Under the pieces are notes generated by a model. That model was not told the DNA's origin, searched no databases, and saw only the letters and a program-made list of their open reading frames with translations. Positions 24,918 to 37,300 of a DNA stretch of 64,000 nt are shown piece after piece. Each line of letters starts with the position of its first letter. Within the stretch, counting starts at the first letter, position 1. The position numbers and the translations under genes are program-made. Origin of the DNA: DYQY01 sp964643725 (GTDB lineage: Bacteria > Margulisbacteria > Riflemargulisbacteria > GWF2-35-9 > DYQY01); assembly GCA_964643725.1 (NCBI GenBank), contig CAZXTL010000002.1, positions 117,271 through 181,270 of the forward strand, written 5' to 3'.

Positions 24918-25866
24918 TTTTAACGGCGTATTTCTTATTAGATATTCCAAGTTCTCCGCTAAACTTCTTAAATTCACCAACATTTAAAACTACAGGAGAA
25001 ACTGAACTAATACCGAAATCTATAATGTCTCCTTTTTGTAATGACAAGACTTCTAATACTGTTAACTCTGTTCTCCCAAGTATGGATGTTATGGAGACAA
25101 CAGCATCATTAATGTTTTTAATTATCTCCTGCGTTTTCTTCTCACCTTTTTTTAACTTACTATCCATATTCTCATCTGTTGTAAATTGAGAAATTACATT
25201 TTCTAAAGCATTGAAAGGGATACAATAAGTAATATTCCCTATCTCGTCACCTATTATTACCTCAAACCTCATACTTAAAACCGCATCATTGGACTGACAA
25301 AGGTGAATAAGCTTAGGATGATTGTCTTGTTTTATTATACGTGGCACTTCTGGCATTATTCTGCCCCAGCTTTCTTTTTGTAAAGAAAATACTTGATCTA
25401 ACAGATTTGAGATTACCTTTGCTTCTATTTCCGTTGGTTCGCTTCTATTAATCCCTGTTTTAGCGCCTGTGCCTCCTAGCAATTTCTCTACTAAAAGCAA
25501 TGCCACATTAGAATCTATTCCGACTATTGCCTTATCATCAATAAAAGAAACTACATAGTATAAAACTCCATCACCTGTTTCCTCTATATACTCCTGATAA
25601 ATACGTTGCTCTATGTAATTTAAATAAACCTTAATGTCTTGCCTTAAAAAAACAGAAATAGAAGCACTAACCATTCTAGACATATTATCGTGGATTGTTT
25701 TCAAAGATCTTAATAGTTCCTTTGAGAATTTATTAGGAACCATAAAATCATAAGATCTTGCTTCCCCTAATCGTGATCTTTCATTCGATGAATTTTCTCT
25801 TTCATCAGGATCTCCATTAAGAAGAGCATCCAGTTCTTCTTGAGTTAAAATATTCCCCCCAGACAT
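24898..25866 (-). CDS. fliM: Flagellar motor switch protein FliM
   Basis: The 322-residue C-ring protein receives CheY-P and sets rotation direction. The N-terminal CheY-binding segment is ILTQEELDALLNGD. The middle CheC-like domain contains FSKELLRSLKTIHDNMSRM and EPTEIEAKVISNLLDQVF. The C-terminal SpoA (FliN-like) domain contains LGRTELTVLEVLSLQKGDII. Length is typical. No fliN, fliY or other structural flagellar gene is adjacent. It is last in a minus-strand cluster with an HDOD protein and CheD, and converges on ymdB. Confidence 0.96.
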   Translation of the reverse strand: MSGGNILTQEELDALLNGDPDERENSSNERSRLGEARSYDFMVPNKFSKELLRSLKTIHDNMSRMVSASISVFLRQDIKVYLNYIEQRIYQEYIEETGDGVLYYVVSFIDDKAIVGIDSNVALLLVEKLLGGTGAKTGINRSEPTEIEAKVISNLLDQVFSLQKESWGRIMPEVPRIIKQDNHPKLIHLCQSNDAVLSMRFEVIIGDEIGNITYCIPFNALENVISQFTTDENMDSKLKKGEKKTQEIIKNINDAVVSITSILGRTELTVLEVLSLQKGDIIDFGISSVSPVVLNVGEFKKFSGELGISNKKYAVKITQVHF

Positions 25867-25883
25867 TCTCTACACCTATCCTA

Positions 25884-26753
25884 TCATTTATTTCGGAAAG
25901 AAGACAAAGTCTCATCATTTTCTAACTCATCCATTATGCTCATCATTAACATTGAAATATCCTCTTCTTTTAAGCGGAGCGCCGTCAATGATTTCTCGGA
26001 AATCTTCTGATCAACACCACCAGCACCAATACCTATTCCCATAATTGTAACAATGATATTAGCTATATGAACCATATGTACTGATAAATTTGAATCGAAA
26101 GCTCCTTCTGGAGAATGATGATTACGAATTGTGTCTACGATATCATCAGACAAATTCCACTTTTGACATACCGCAGCACCTATCTCTCCGTGATCAAAAC
26201 CTAGAATCTCTCTTTCGGCTTCGTAAAAGGCTAATCCACCTTTATTATATAACTCTAACACCTTTTTAAACTCTGCCTCTGCATATTGATTTAAAATAAC
26301 CTTCCCAACATCATGAAGTAATCCCATTAAATAAACTTCTTCTGCGTTTGGATAAAACATTTTTGTTGCTAATAATCTTGATGCTAATGCCGTTCCAAAG
26401 CTATGCTGAAACATTGCTCCTTTGTCCAAATAATAACCATCAAGAGTACTATCTAAAACCGAAAAGCTATGAGCAGTGAGAGACATTTGTTTAATAGTAT
26501 TAAATCCCAAACAAACAACAGCATGTGATATAGTTTTAACTTGTTTAGAAAATCCATAGAACGAAGAATTTGCCAACTTAAGGACCTTGGAAGCCATAGC
26601 CTCATCAGACTCTAAAACATCTGAGATCTTCTTGAGTGGAGTGTCCGGGTTTCTAGTAAGAGTTACTACCTTCTGAATTGTTTCAGGAAGAGGCATTAAC
26701 TCCGTAATTTTATTAACTATTCTAGAATATAATATATTATCTTTGTCTACCAT
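25884..26753 (-). CDS. HDOD-domain signalling protein
   Basis: The 289-residue protein is dominated by an HDOD domain: LMPLPETIQKVVTLTRNPDT, MASKVLKLANSSFYGFSKQV, the HD-like YLMGLLHDVGKVILNQY, and a second HGEIGAAVCQKWNLSDDIVDTI. It has HD-type H-D residues, but HDOD proteins are generally considered non-catalytic scaffolds or regulators. HDOD proteins often accompany chemotaxis, flagellar and c-di-GMP pathways. It lies 17 nt upstream of fliM and 47 nt downstream of cheD, so a motility role is likely (context inference). Confidence 0.92.
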   Translation of the reverse strand: MVDKDNILYSRIVNKITELMPLPETIQKVVTLTRNPDTPLKKISDVLESDEAMASKVLKLANSSFYGFSKQVKTISHAVVCLGFNTIKQMSLTAHSFSVLDSTLDGYYLDKGAMFQHSFGTALASRLLATKMFYPNAEEVYLMGLLHDVGKVILNQYAEAEFKKVLELYNKGGLAFYEAEREILGFDHGEIGAAVCQKWNLSDDIVDTIRNHHSPEGAFDSNLSVHMVHIANIIVTIMGIGIGAGGVDQKISEKSLTALRLKEEDISMLMMSIMDELENDETLSSFRNK

Positions 26754-26800
26754 TTTATTCCCCGTTTTCTATTATTAATAATATCCTGTTACCGTCATAC

Positions 26801-27274
26801 CTACAATACTCTTTCAGGACATCCAAAAACCTTTGAAACAATAACACCATTCTTGATATTAATATTCAAGGTTCTTCCGTTATTACCACCAACATCTTCA
26901 GATGATACACTAAGATTAAACTTAGACAGCGCTCTTTTAACTGCCGTAACGTTTTGGTCACCTATGTTAAACATACTATTTGAAGGCATGCTTGCCCCTC
27001 CAGCTATAACTATCTTACAAGCAGCAAAATTGCCTCCTTGTTGCATAAACTCTTTTAAAAACAATGGAATACCTGTATCCGCAAACCTAATCGGATGATC
27101 GCTCTTAGACTGAATATCACTGGAAGGCATTACAATATGAATTATTCCACCCAAAGATGTTGTTCGATCAAATATAGCTAAAGCGATACATGCACCAAGT
27201 CCATGGGCGATTAGTGTATCATCTGACTTATTAGAGAATCTCATCTCTGCTAATTTAACTTTAATTTCTGTCAT
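26801..27274 (-). CDS. cheD: Chemoreceptor glutamine deamidase CheD
   Basis: About 157 residues from the ATG at 27274; a GTG one codon upstream is less well spaced from the weak Shine-Dalgarno. GLGACIALAIFD holds the catalytic Cys (C29), SLGGIIHIVMPSS the His (H46), and VIAGGASMPSN plus IGDQNVTAVKRAL the rest of the active site. CheD deamidates Gln residues of chemoreceptors and, with CheC-type phosphatases, tunes adaptation. A FliM/CheC-family protein (FliM) lies two genes downstream, but CheC itself is not in the window. Confidence 0.93.
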   Translation of the reverse strand: MTEIKVKLAEMRFSNKSDDTLIAHGLGACIALAIFDRTTSLGGIIHIVMPSSDIQSKSDHPIRFADTGIPLFLKEFMQQGGNFAACKIVIAGGASMPSNSMFNIGDQNVTAVKRALSKFNLSVSSEDVGGNNGRTLNINIKNGVIVSKVFGCPERVL

Positions 27275-27303
27275 CACTAATCTCTATTATAATCAATTCC
27301 TTC

Positions 27304-28008
27304 TTATTTATTAATTGTTTTTTTTGTTTCTTCTCTCAAATCATTTAATCCCTTGGTAATACTCCGTATCTTTTTCTCTAATTTAACGTATTCATCTTTA
27401 AGCGGATCAGGCAAATTCCCTAAATCAAAGTCAGGTCCAATCTCGCTATCCTTAATATTAACAATCCTTGCAGGATTACCAACAACTGTTGAACAAGCGG
27501 GAACATCATGTAGAACTATAGAGCCAGCTCCTATTTTACAATTAGCCCCTATCGTAATATTACCCAATATCTTTGCGCCTGCACCAATAATAACTGAATC
27601 TTTAATGGTAGGGTGCCTTTTCCCGTGTTCCTTACCAGTCCCACCAAGGGTTACCTGATGATAAATTATGACATTATTCCCTATTTCTGCTGTTTCTCCG
27701 ATTACCACACCATCTCCATGATCTATAAAGAACCCTTTACCTATCTTTGCGCCTGGGTGGATTTCAATAAAAGTTAAAAACCTGACCAATTGCGAAAGAA
27801 TTCTTGGCAAAAAAGGGATTTTTAGCATAAACAGAAAATGATAAACACGATAATTAGCTACAGCATAAATGCTTGGATAAAATAAAACTTCTATAATATT
27901 TTTGGCAGCAGGATCACCTTTAAATACAGCTTTAATATCATCAAAAACCCAAGCTAAAAATAATATTAATATAAAATAAACTATAGCAATAATAATAAGA
28001 ATATTCAT
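27304..28008 (-). CDS. cysE: Serine O-acetyltransferase
   Basis: The 234-residue left-handed beta-helix acetyltransferase is of the CysE/EpsC type and forms O-acetylserine for cysteine synthesis. Seen are GDPAAKN, the HPGAKIGKGFFIDHGDGVVI stretch with the catalytic Asp-His, HQVTLGGTGKEHGKRHPTI, and hexapeptide repeats ending PACSTVVGNPARIV. An unusual feature is a hydrophobic N-terminus (residues 1-22), which could be a membrane segment. The start ATG is 16 nt from the stop of the giant gene and has no Shine-Dalgarno, suggesting translation depends on upstream ribosomes. Confidence 0.9.
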   Translation of the reverse strand: MNILIIIAIVYFILILFLAWVFDDIKAVFKGDPAAKNIIEVLFYPSIYAVANYRVYHFLFMLKIPFLPRILSQLVRFLTFIEIHPGAKIGKGFFIDHGDGVVIGETAEIGNNVIIYHQVTLGGTGKEHGKRHPTIKDSVIIGAGAKILGNITIGANCKIGAGSIVLHDVPACSTVVGNPARIVNIKDSEIGPDFDLGNLPDPLKDEYVKLEKKIRSITKGLNDLREETKKTINK

Positions 28009-28024
28009 CTATTAAATTATATCA

Positions 28025-28350
28025 CTAATGGATAACGCCTACCATTAGTCGCATAATCCCTTCTGTTCCCTTGCTTTCCGAAACAGCATTTACCACAACA
28101 AAATATCCGCCCTTAGAAACTTTTCTTCCTGCAGCATCCATGGCATCCCACTCTACTTTGTTAGGAATAGTGCTACTGCCCCCGTTGTCTCCTGCCTTAT
28201 AAGTCAATTCTCTGACAAAATGCCCCAAAGCATCATAGATTTTTATAGAAACATTCGAATCCTCACTAAGCTCATAATAAAAAGTTCCCTTCTCGTTAAT
28301 AATTGCATTAACTGGATTCGGATAAAAAGACAGATTAGAAATAAGGGCAT
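28025..28350 (-). other. Terminal FlgD-Ig-like domain of the giant protein
   Basis: The last 107 residues begin with FYPNPVN and contain VSIKIYDALGHFVREL, VEWDAMDAAGRKVSKGGYFV and a final MRLMVGVIH strand. This is the FlgD-Ig/sorting-domain-like fold found at the C-terminus of many secreted proteins in Bacteroidetes-like and candidate-phylum bacteria (family knowledge). It suggests export and surface anchoring. Confidence 0.85.
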
Positions 28351-31300
28351 TTGCCTTAGCTATTCTTGAATACTCTGAAACCAACCAATCAGAAGTCAAT
28401 CTAGCACCGTTAACGGCATTTATTCTATACCTGTACCTATATTCTCTCTCACGGTCTGCTATTGTATAACTAGTAGCATTTATAGTAGTTTCAAAATTCC
28501 ATTTCTGAGAAGTTCCTCTCTGAAACTCAATAGTATAATAGCTAACCGCTGATTCTTGGTCTTGAGCTTGTGGCCAACTTAATCTATGGATATCTGACGT
28601 AACCCCTTGTTCGCCCTCCACTAGCTGATGCAATAACAACCCTGCACTTTCTGAAAACCTTGGGGACGTAAGGTCAACATTAAAGGTCAACGCTAACTGA
28701 CTTGAACTAAAGGTTGAATTCTCATTAATACTCTTAGCTCTTGCCTTGATTACATATTGATAACCATGAATTAATGCTAAATTTAGCATTAATTTTTTAT
28801 CTATAGTAATATTTCTTAACTCATAACTATTTGAAATAATACCAGAATTTAAAGAAATAATTATAGAATCAATATAATGTTCACTATTATTTATAACACT
28901 AAAAAGTTCTACCTGGACTGAATCAATATAAGTATTTTGATCTTTAACAAAACAATTCAAATCAAAAGTAACAAAATCTGGTCTATTAATAAAATTAAAA
29001 ATTCTTCCTCCAGAGATTATTGGCTGTCTTCTATCTATAATGACTATCTTCCCGATATTAATGTCCGCTGTGTTTAATATCATAGCAGGAGCAAGTAGGG
29101 CACTTAGGTCCGAAGGATAAAGACCAATATCCACTGCGCCAGTTACCGCATCAGCCGGAACATTTACCCCAAAACCCATTATATTAGGAGAAGACCTTAT
29201 GTTATAAGCTCCACTAAATACTATATTCGCATTAGTATAATTGTTAATCCATACGGTTTCAGCTGAAGTCTGACCATCAGAAGTAACACTGAAGAAATTA
29301 GAACCAAGCGACGACCCATTATTACATGAGACCCTTAGATTAAGCTGACTTAAATTAGTACTATAATAATCATTACTAATAACTAGCTGACCTAACTTCA
29401 TGCTTGCACCCTGATGAATCTCTACAGCTTGAAGAGGAACGTATTGAACATTCATCCTCTGCCTATAATTGCCTAATTGGGTAACGTCAGACAACAAGGG
29501 CATAGTGCTGTCATTTATAATATTCAAATCGCCAATTCCAAAGTTGGCTGAATTTCTAAACTCTAAAGAAATACTTTTGTTTGGCAAAGCATTAATGTCT
29601 ATATCAGCTACAACAAATATTCTTATCTTCTTACTTGATATGAACTTCTTAAAGCCTCGGAATGTGATTGTCTCAAGGCCAGGATCGATCACTCCCTCCA
29701 TTAACGACAACCATTTAGGATCTCTTGAGTCAAAAATATCATTCCAGCCAGAGTCAGCGTCCTCGTAATAAAGTCTAACGTTAGCTAAACTACCAACAGA
29801 TAAATCACTATTTGAATTACAATTAAAAACTAGTTTATTAAGCTCTACAACATAAGGATAAGAATTCATCTCAAACTTAAAAAGAACAACATCTTGATCT
29901 TTTTGATAAGCGATATTTGGCGTTGCCTTCACTGCTGTGTCTCTATAAACATGAAGTACATTCCAGCCATTACCTACAACAAAATAATTCGTCGTATGTG
30001 TCAAAATACTTGAAGATACTCTATTATATTCACCTAGAACAAAAGAAGCTGAAGTAAATTTAAAAGCGAACGGATCTAACGCTGAGTCTTGAATGTCGCC
30101 ATAAAGAGACAACACTGTTCTTGAGGCTATCTTAACTGTGTCAAACATAAAACGAATGTCTCCTGTTCCAAAAAACTCTCTGGTATCAATAAGTTGTCCA
30201 TTAATTTTAAAATATAACTTTTTGACAGTTAAATGTTGCTTGTCCCCTACCTTTTCAAATTGAAAACTATTTAAGAAAACTACACTAGATGGCAAGACCT
30301 CAATATCTAGCAAATGCAAATTCTCATCTCGTCTATTAGCAGTATTTGTAACCATACTAATCGTAACTATATATAACTTTGGCTGAAGCTCTGTAGAAGC
30401 ATTAAGTGTATTGCCTGCCATATCAACAAGCATTCTCCTTAATACTGGATGTAGAGCCTTCTCTGCAGCAGTAAGGTTAACCGTCAAAGTAAAATTTAAA
30501 GTTCCAGGGACAATGATAAAATCCTTAGATGCTCGGCTAGTATTGTAATCAAAATCTATCCAATATTTATTAATTGTTACTGCTTCGTCAATCGATATAT
30601 TAAATGTAATATTCTGAGTTGCAGACTCGTCTAGATAATTAAAACTAATAGTATCAATTGGACTATCCACATCAATAGTTAACCTCCAAACAGAAGCTAT
30701 TTCAGAAATCTCATTTCTCTCCGTCTTAACCCAAACATAAATGTTCGTTGTTAAAAATCTCTGTCCGTTTTGTCCATACTGTGAAACAACATCTGCATAA
30801 CTCATAGCAAACCTCTTTATATCCCATGTTGAGACAATACCATTTGCATATATAATATCTGTTGTATCGCATGATGGACTAAATTCTACCCAACCTTGAT
30901 CGTTTGCCTTAGGTCGCTTGTTTGTATACTCTACTAAATACTTATTAGTATTATTATTGCCGGTTACGTTATAGGTGACAGCTAACCAAAATAATATGTT
31001 TCTATTAAGTGTATTTATATATACGTCTCTTCTAACATCATCAATCTGAGAAAATCTTATTTCTGGAAATTTCGGATAATTAATTTGAAGATTTAGAGTA
31101 TTTCTTCCATCAATTATAGTTGAGAAGTTGCCTGCCATATCAATCATTTCCAAATTGATGGTTATTACTCCATTAACACTTATTTCCGTAAAATCATATA
31201 TAGCAGAATAACTTCTTTCTTGTAACTTACTCACATTGGTTACGTTTATAGTGTTTATTGGTGAAGGGAAAACAATAGACATTGTAGGATTTTTTGCTAA

Positions 31301-34300
31301 AGGAAAAGCATCCTCAATATTAATTATAAATCCATATTCTCCATAGTTTATGATAATTCCTTTTTGAGAAACAAATCTAGCTATTGGTTGTATGCTATCA
31401 TAAATTATACTTGCACTTACCGGATTCAAATTAATACCTGCTTCATTCTTTGCCCAAAGATATACCTTTTTTGCTCCTTGAGAAGCAGAAGGGATTAAAA
31501 AAGTAGATGGAAACGCTCCCCATAAAGAAGGATCATCACTAGGTCTTACTTCTATATCAAAAGTAACATTCCACGAAATACTTGGATTTCCTGAATAAAC
31601 ACAGTTCACGCTTACATTTAAGGTATTAGAATACATTGTGCTTCCATTATTTGGATTTGACAAAGTAAAAAATGGATCCTTTGGCTTATTTCTTCTGAAT
31701 TCAATGCCTGAAAGTGAATTAATGCTAACATTCCCTGCATTGTCAACTAGCATTAACTCTAGGATAGCTTTATTGTCACTTACATTTCCAATAGAAACAT
31801 CCAAAGTTGCAACAAAAGTTGTTCCAAAAAGCTGATTAGGAGTAATCCTATAATATGTATTTGCTCCTCCGTCAGCGAATAGATTCATTGTTATCCACAA
31901 TGCTGAACCTCTGCCAATAAGTTCTCCCGAAGAAACGGTGATTATAAGCACATTTTGAGATGTTTCTGTAAAAAAGTACTCATTGATTTTAACGCTAAAG
32001 GTTGGTGGTATTGTATCCAAATTAACAGTCAACAACTTAACACTGTAATTTCCAGCCATATCAACAGCAATAACAGATAAAGTATTTATACCCTGACTCG
32101 TAATATTTACTGTAGCAACTCTTAAATTAGACGCTATCTTCAACGATGCATTTGCTGCTTCAGGCAATAACTCTTTAATATTATGAGTTAGTATCATATA
32201 AAAATCTAAATCAGTATCTATTCCTTCCTCCCAAGTAATAATTACCTCAGTATTATCATAATAACCATCAATAGGATCAAATCCATAATAATGAGAATCT
32301 ACATCTGGAGAAATAAATGCAGAAGCAGTGACCGGCGCAGAAATATCCACTGTCACAAATGCTGAGAATGTAGAGATATTTCCTGCATAATCAATCGCCT
32401 TAACTATAATTTCTTGATACCCAGGCGACGTAAAATAGTTATTATATTCCGTGCTGCTTTGTGGCAAAGTCCAGTTTTCAGTTAAACTACTTCTTGCTTG
32501 ATATGGCTTATTCCGCAATATGCCGAAAGGTTTTGTCCAGTAAAAACTAACATCAAGCTGCTTATAATAGCCTACCCTTGGATTAAACCAACCATCACTA
32601 GCTAAATCCGGCACTATAAAAACCTCACCCAATCCAGGAGCATCAGTATTAACATATACATTTGCCGTAGTGATTAGTACATTTCCAGCCTTATCTCTAA
32701 TATAGGCCCTTAGCGTCACAGGTATTGCCTGTGCGGGCACGACTTGAATAGCAAAAGTAGCAGAAGAATCGATAAATCCTATTGATTCATACGTACTAAG
32801 TTTATTACCTTTTATATAAATATTCCCTGTAACTAATGAATCGTCTGTTTGTTGAGTGCTACTCCAAGTAACATATCCTAAAATAACATCCTTGTTATAC
32901 CAAATGCCATAATCATCAGATATCGGAACTTCCCCAATGTCCCTAGAAACATCTCGAGAAATAACAATGTTAAAAATTGACATTGTTGGCGGAGTAGTAT
33001 CAAGAACAACCTTTAAAGATGAAGTAACAATGTTTCCTGCCTTATCCATAAGCATCGCCTCTATCGTATTCTCTGTTCCAGTTAGGAGAGCCGCATAAAT
33101 ATTAGTATTCTGCGGCAGGTTCCAAGGTTGCCCATTTATCCTAAAACTTAACGGTTTATCCTTAAGTGCTGCGCCATCATTCTTATCTATCACTCTAAAA
33201 GAAGCAGACGGACTATTATACCAGCCAGGGTAAGGGATTACCCCATCAAAAGTAGCAACACCTGGATCAGCTACAAAAATTAGCCTATCAGGCGTAATCG
33301 TGTCCACAAAAACAATCTTCTGATCAGAAAGCTCCATTCCATTAGCAAGCCTAATACCAAACTCTAAGGTTTTTCCACTAACGCCAGTATCAGGAATATA
33401 TATATTATTTATAGTACTGATAATACTAACATACACTATATTTAACTCTCTAACTCTGACAAAGTATCGAACATCCCGAGTTAAATGATTATTACTAAGT
33501 ATCTCCTCAAAATTATGACTGATATTAACGTTTATCGTATTTACATTAAACCAATTCAAATCAGGAGTTACTCCATTGCGTATTGGCTTACCTGCTTCAA
33601 ATATATTAATTGAAACAAACAAATTACTAGATATTAGGTCAGACGCAAAAGGAGCTATATTTACTTCTTTTGTAACTCTTGTGCTGTTGCCAGCCAAATC
33701 TCTCGCCTCTAAAACAAATTCTTTCGGAACTCCCCAATTCATTGTTATCACACAATTCATAGCTGACTGCCAAGGAGACCACTGCTCATTATCTGACACT
33801 TCTTTATATCGATATGCCTGTGGAGGGAATCCACCAACATCAGATGCTATCCACTGCCATGATACCTTCTGTTTAGAATACCATCCATCCAAAAGTTGCT
33901 TGCCTTCTACGTAATCAGGAATTAAAGTTAAAGATACTGAAGGCGGAGTACAATCCACAATAAACAGGTTACTAAAAGCAGTCTTTGAATTGCCAGCATT
34001 ATCCACAGCCATAAACTCAACTCTTGTTGGATCAATTGTTGGACTTGTTAACTGAAAGCTTTCCATTGACATGACATTAGAAGCAACATCAATTGTAGTC
34101 CAAGCAGCTTGACCTTCAACTCTAACAAAATAACACCCTGTTGGCCTTATTCCGCCTAAATCTCCAGCTGTCCACACTATACGTATATTATTTTGATTAT
34201 ACCAAATATAATCATCTATATAAGGCGGATATGTAGGTTCAACATTCATATTGTCTGACAATACTTTAACAGTCACGTTAGTCGGATTAGTTTTATCCAC

Positions 34301-37300
34301 ATTAACATTTACATATGTTTCCCTATAGTTTCCAGCCTTATCAACTGCTCTTACAAAGACCTTGTCAGTCTTAATCGTATCAAAATCTTTATATCCTTCT
34401 TCAACAAACACATCAACTGCTTTTGTAGCTGTTAAATACGAACTATAACTTCCCATCCCTTTTAATTGATATGGGCTCCCTCTTAAGAACCTATTATCGG
34501 TTGCCGTATCCCAACGGATATCTACTCCAGTATCTTTATACCATCCATCCAAAGGAACCATACTAGAATATCTGCCATAATCTAAATAAACATTAAAGGT
34601 TCCTGGTTTTACACTATCAACAAAAACAGAAGCCGTAACTATTTTGTCCTTACCGGCTTTGTCTATTGCTTGAACTTGAATATTAACAGTAAAAAGTGCT
34701 TCGTTTATTAAATAATTATTAATTACTATCTGATTCGTAAAGTCTGACCAAACCCCATTATTAATTTTTATTCTATATGGCTTGTCCCTTAAAGAAATAT
34801 TATCTGTAGCTATCTTCCAAAAAAAGTCTAATGTATTATCATTGTACCAACCTGATTCTGGCAGAATTTGATTGTCATTTGCCGTCTTATCATCTTCAAT
34901 TGTCAGAGCGAAAGGTCCTCCAGGATTTGTAATATCAACATAAACAGCTGATTTGATAACTTTTACATTTCCTGCATAATCTTGAATAATTACATATATA
35001 TAGTTTGGCAATAACTCACTTTCTATCTCATCTACCGATACGATAAATCTTAACGATCCATCAAGCACTGAAACCGAAGTAACATTCTGTGTATTATTAA
35101 ATGCATTAGGATTTACGGTAACAAAATAAAATACTCCATCTTGTCTTACACCAGAGAAATCATCCGCACTTATTATGCTGCCATCTAAACTGATACTAAA
35201 TTCAACATTTGTTGTGTCATACCAACCATAAAGCGGAGGTATCCCATTGCCGTCGGTATCTGTACCGACAACAAGTTCCACCCTTAAATCTACAGTTGTA
35301 CCATCAGGACTTTGTCCTGGCAACATCATGTCTACAGTGACTTTCACGTCTCTTGTAATAATATTTCCTGCTCTATCAGCAATTGCTCCAATTATTGTAT
35401 AAAGTCTGCTCTTTGAATAATCACTTGATACCAATATACAATCAAAATTAGGAACATGCGATCCTTTCCCGCTTGCGCCAGGATTATCATCTCCAACTTC
35501 AAAATATGTATCTTCAGCAATATTTTTAGAAGCATAACTAAAATTAAAACTAACAAAATTATTATTATTAAAAACAAGACTTGAAACTCTAACAAAGAAC
35601 CTATTATCCCTAAACCCACTACCATTGTCAGCAAGGCCATCAGTAGTAACAAATACTATTGAAATTGTTGGACTGTCATAATTTCCTGGAACAGGGTCAA
35701 TACCATCAAGAAGTCCTTCATAACCAGAGTCCTTATCTGCAACTAGGTCTAACCTAAAATCAGTATCGCTATCAACACTAGGAGGGGTACTATCAATAGT
35801 TATCTCTTTTGTTACAATAAATAAGCCACCTGCTTTATTGGCAATAGCAGCATAAAGAACTAATGTTCCCTGAAAACTCCTTGTAGGCACATACGCTCCA
35901 ATCATGTTTACTGTTTGTCCATAGTTCTGACTTAATGTAATTTCTGGAACACTTTCAATTGTGCCTCTATAATTATGTTCAAAAAAGTTCCTTGTTATCT
36001 CAGGATAATTATCATTAATCTTTTTATAATAATAAGCTATTAAGTACTGATTTTCTCTTAATCCTGAAATGTCATCTGTTACATTATTAGAAATAGTAAA
36101 ATTAACTGTAACATTCTTAAAAAATCCGTATAAAGGATTAATACCACTTCCTGAAAGATCTATATCATTAGAAAGAATTAATTCAGCATTACCCATTGGT
36201 GGTGTTATGTCTACAGTTACCAGAATCTCTCTGGTAACCACATTTCCTGCCCTATCAGACACATATAACGTAATTGCCTGATTACCGCTAACCTTAGTTA
36301 GAACATCTTTAAAAACAAACTTAGATTGACCATAAACACGTTCGGTAACTACATCCCCGTTTGAATTATATGTCGCTCCTGTTGACTGGAAATTATAAGC
36401 ATAATCTGTTGTCACTCCAGAACCAAAAGCTTTAACGAAATAAGCATTATTTCTAGTATTCGCATCGCTATAAGAAATAGTAACTATCATTACATCCACG
36501 CTCACATCATCGAAGTACCCATAGTAAGGATCGATCCCATCCAGATCACTATCGACGTCACCTGTGATATCTATTGAAGTAATATGATCTCTTAGCAATA
36601 TGCTCGCTGTAGCAAACTCAATCATAAAAGTACTAATGTTTGGTGTAGTCACGTCTGCAATTATGGAATATGAGGCATATTGCACATTACCTGCTCTATC
36701 TGCTATCCCAAGCCAAACTGTTTGATTGCCTTCTTTAAGCTTTATTCCATTAAAATATGGAGAGTTAATACCCATACTCTCTCCATATATTTGTCCAGCC
36801 AGCCCCGCATCGCCTGCTTCGTCACTGCTAACTAGCTCGCCACTATTATATAAAGCAACATTAAACCATTTAAAGTTAATAGATGTTCTGGCTTCTCCAT
36901 AAGCAAAGGTTGTTATTAAATATTTATTTATCCTAAAATCAGAGATGCCATTATCTGTTATACCTAAAAAACTCAAATTAAAACTAATGGTTAATTCATC
37001 AAAATAACCTTGGTCTGGCAAAATACCACTTCCCTTACTATCTGAGGCATCTAGCAACTCAAACTTGAAAGAAGGATGAGTTGGAGCATCCATATCCACA
37101 GTAACAGACTGAATGTTTACATACGTCGGCCTCTTTAATTCCGTAGCATTACCAGCTTTATCGGCTATCACAACATATACATCTCCAGTAGAATTATTTG
37201 TAAGTACTAGATCAGCATAATGGTCTTCATAGCTAGCAAAAGCTCTAGGACCATAAGAACGATCAACGGCATTCCAGAACGTTGAATAAAACGACCCGGT

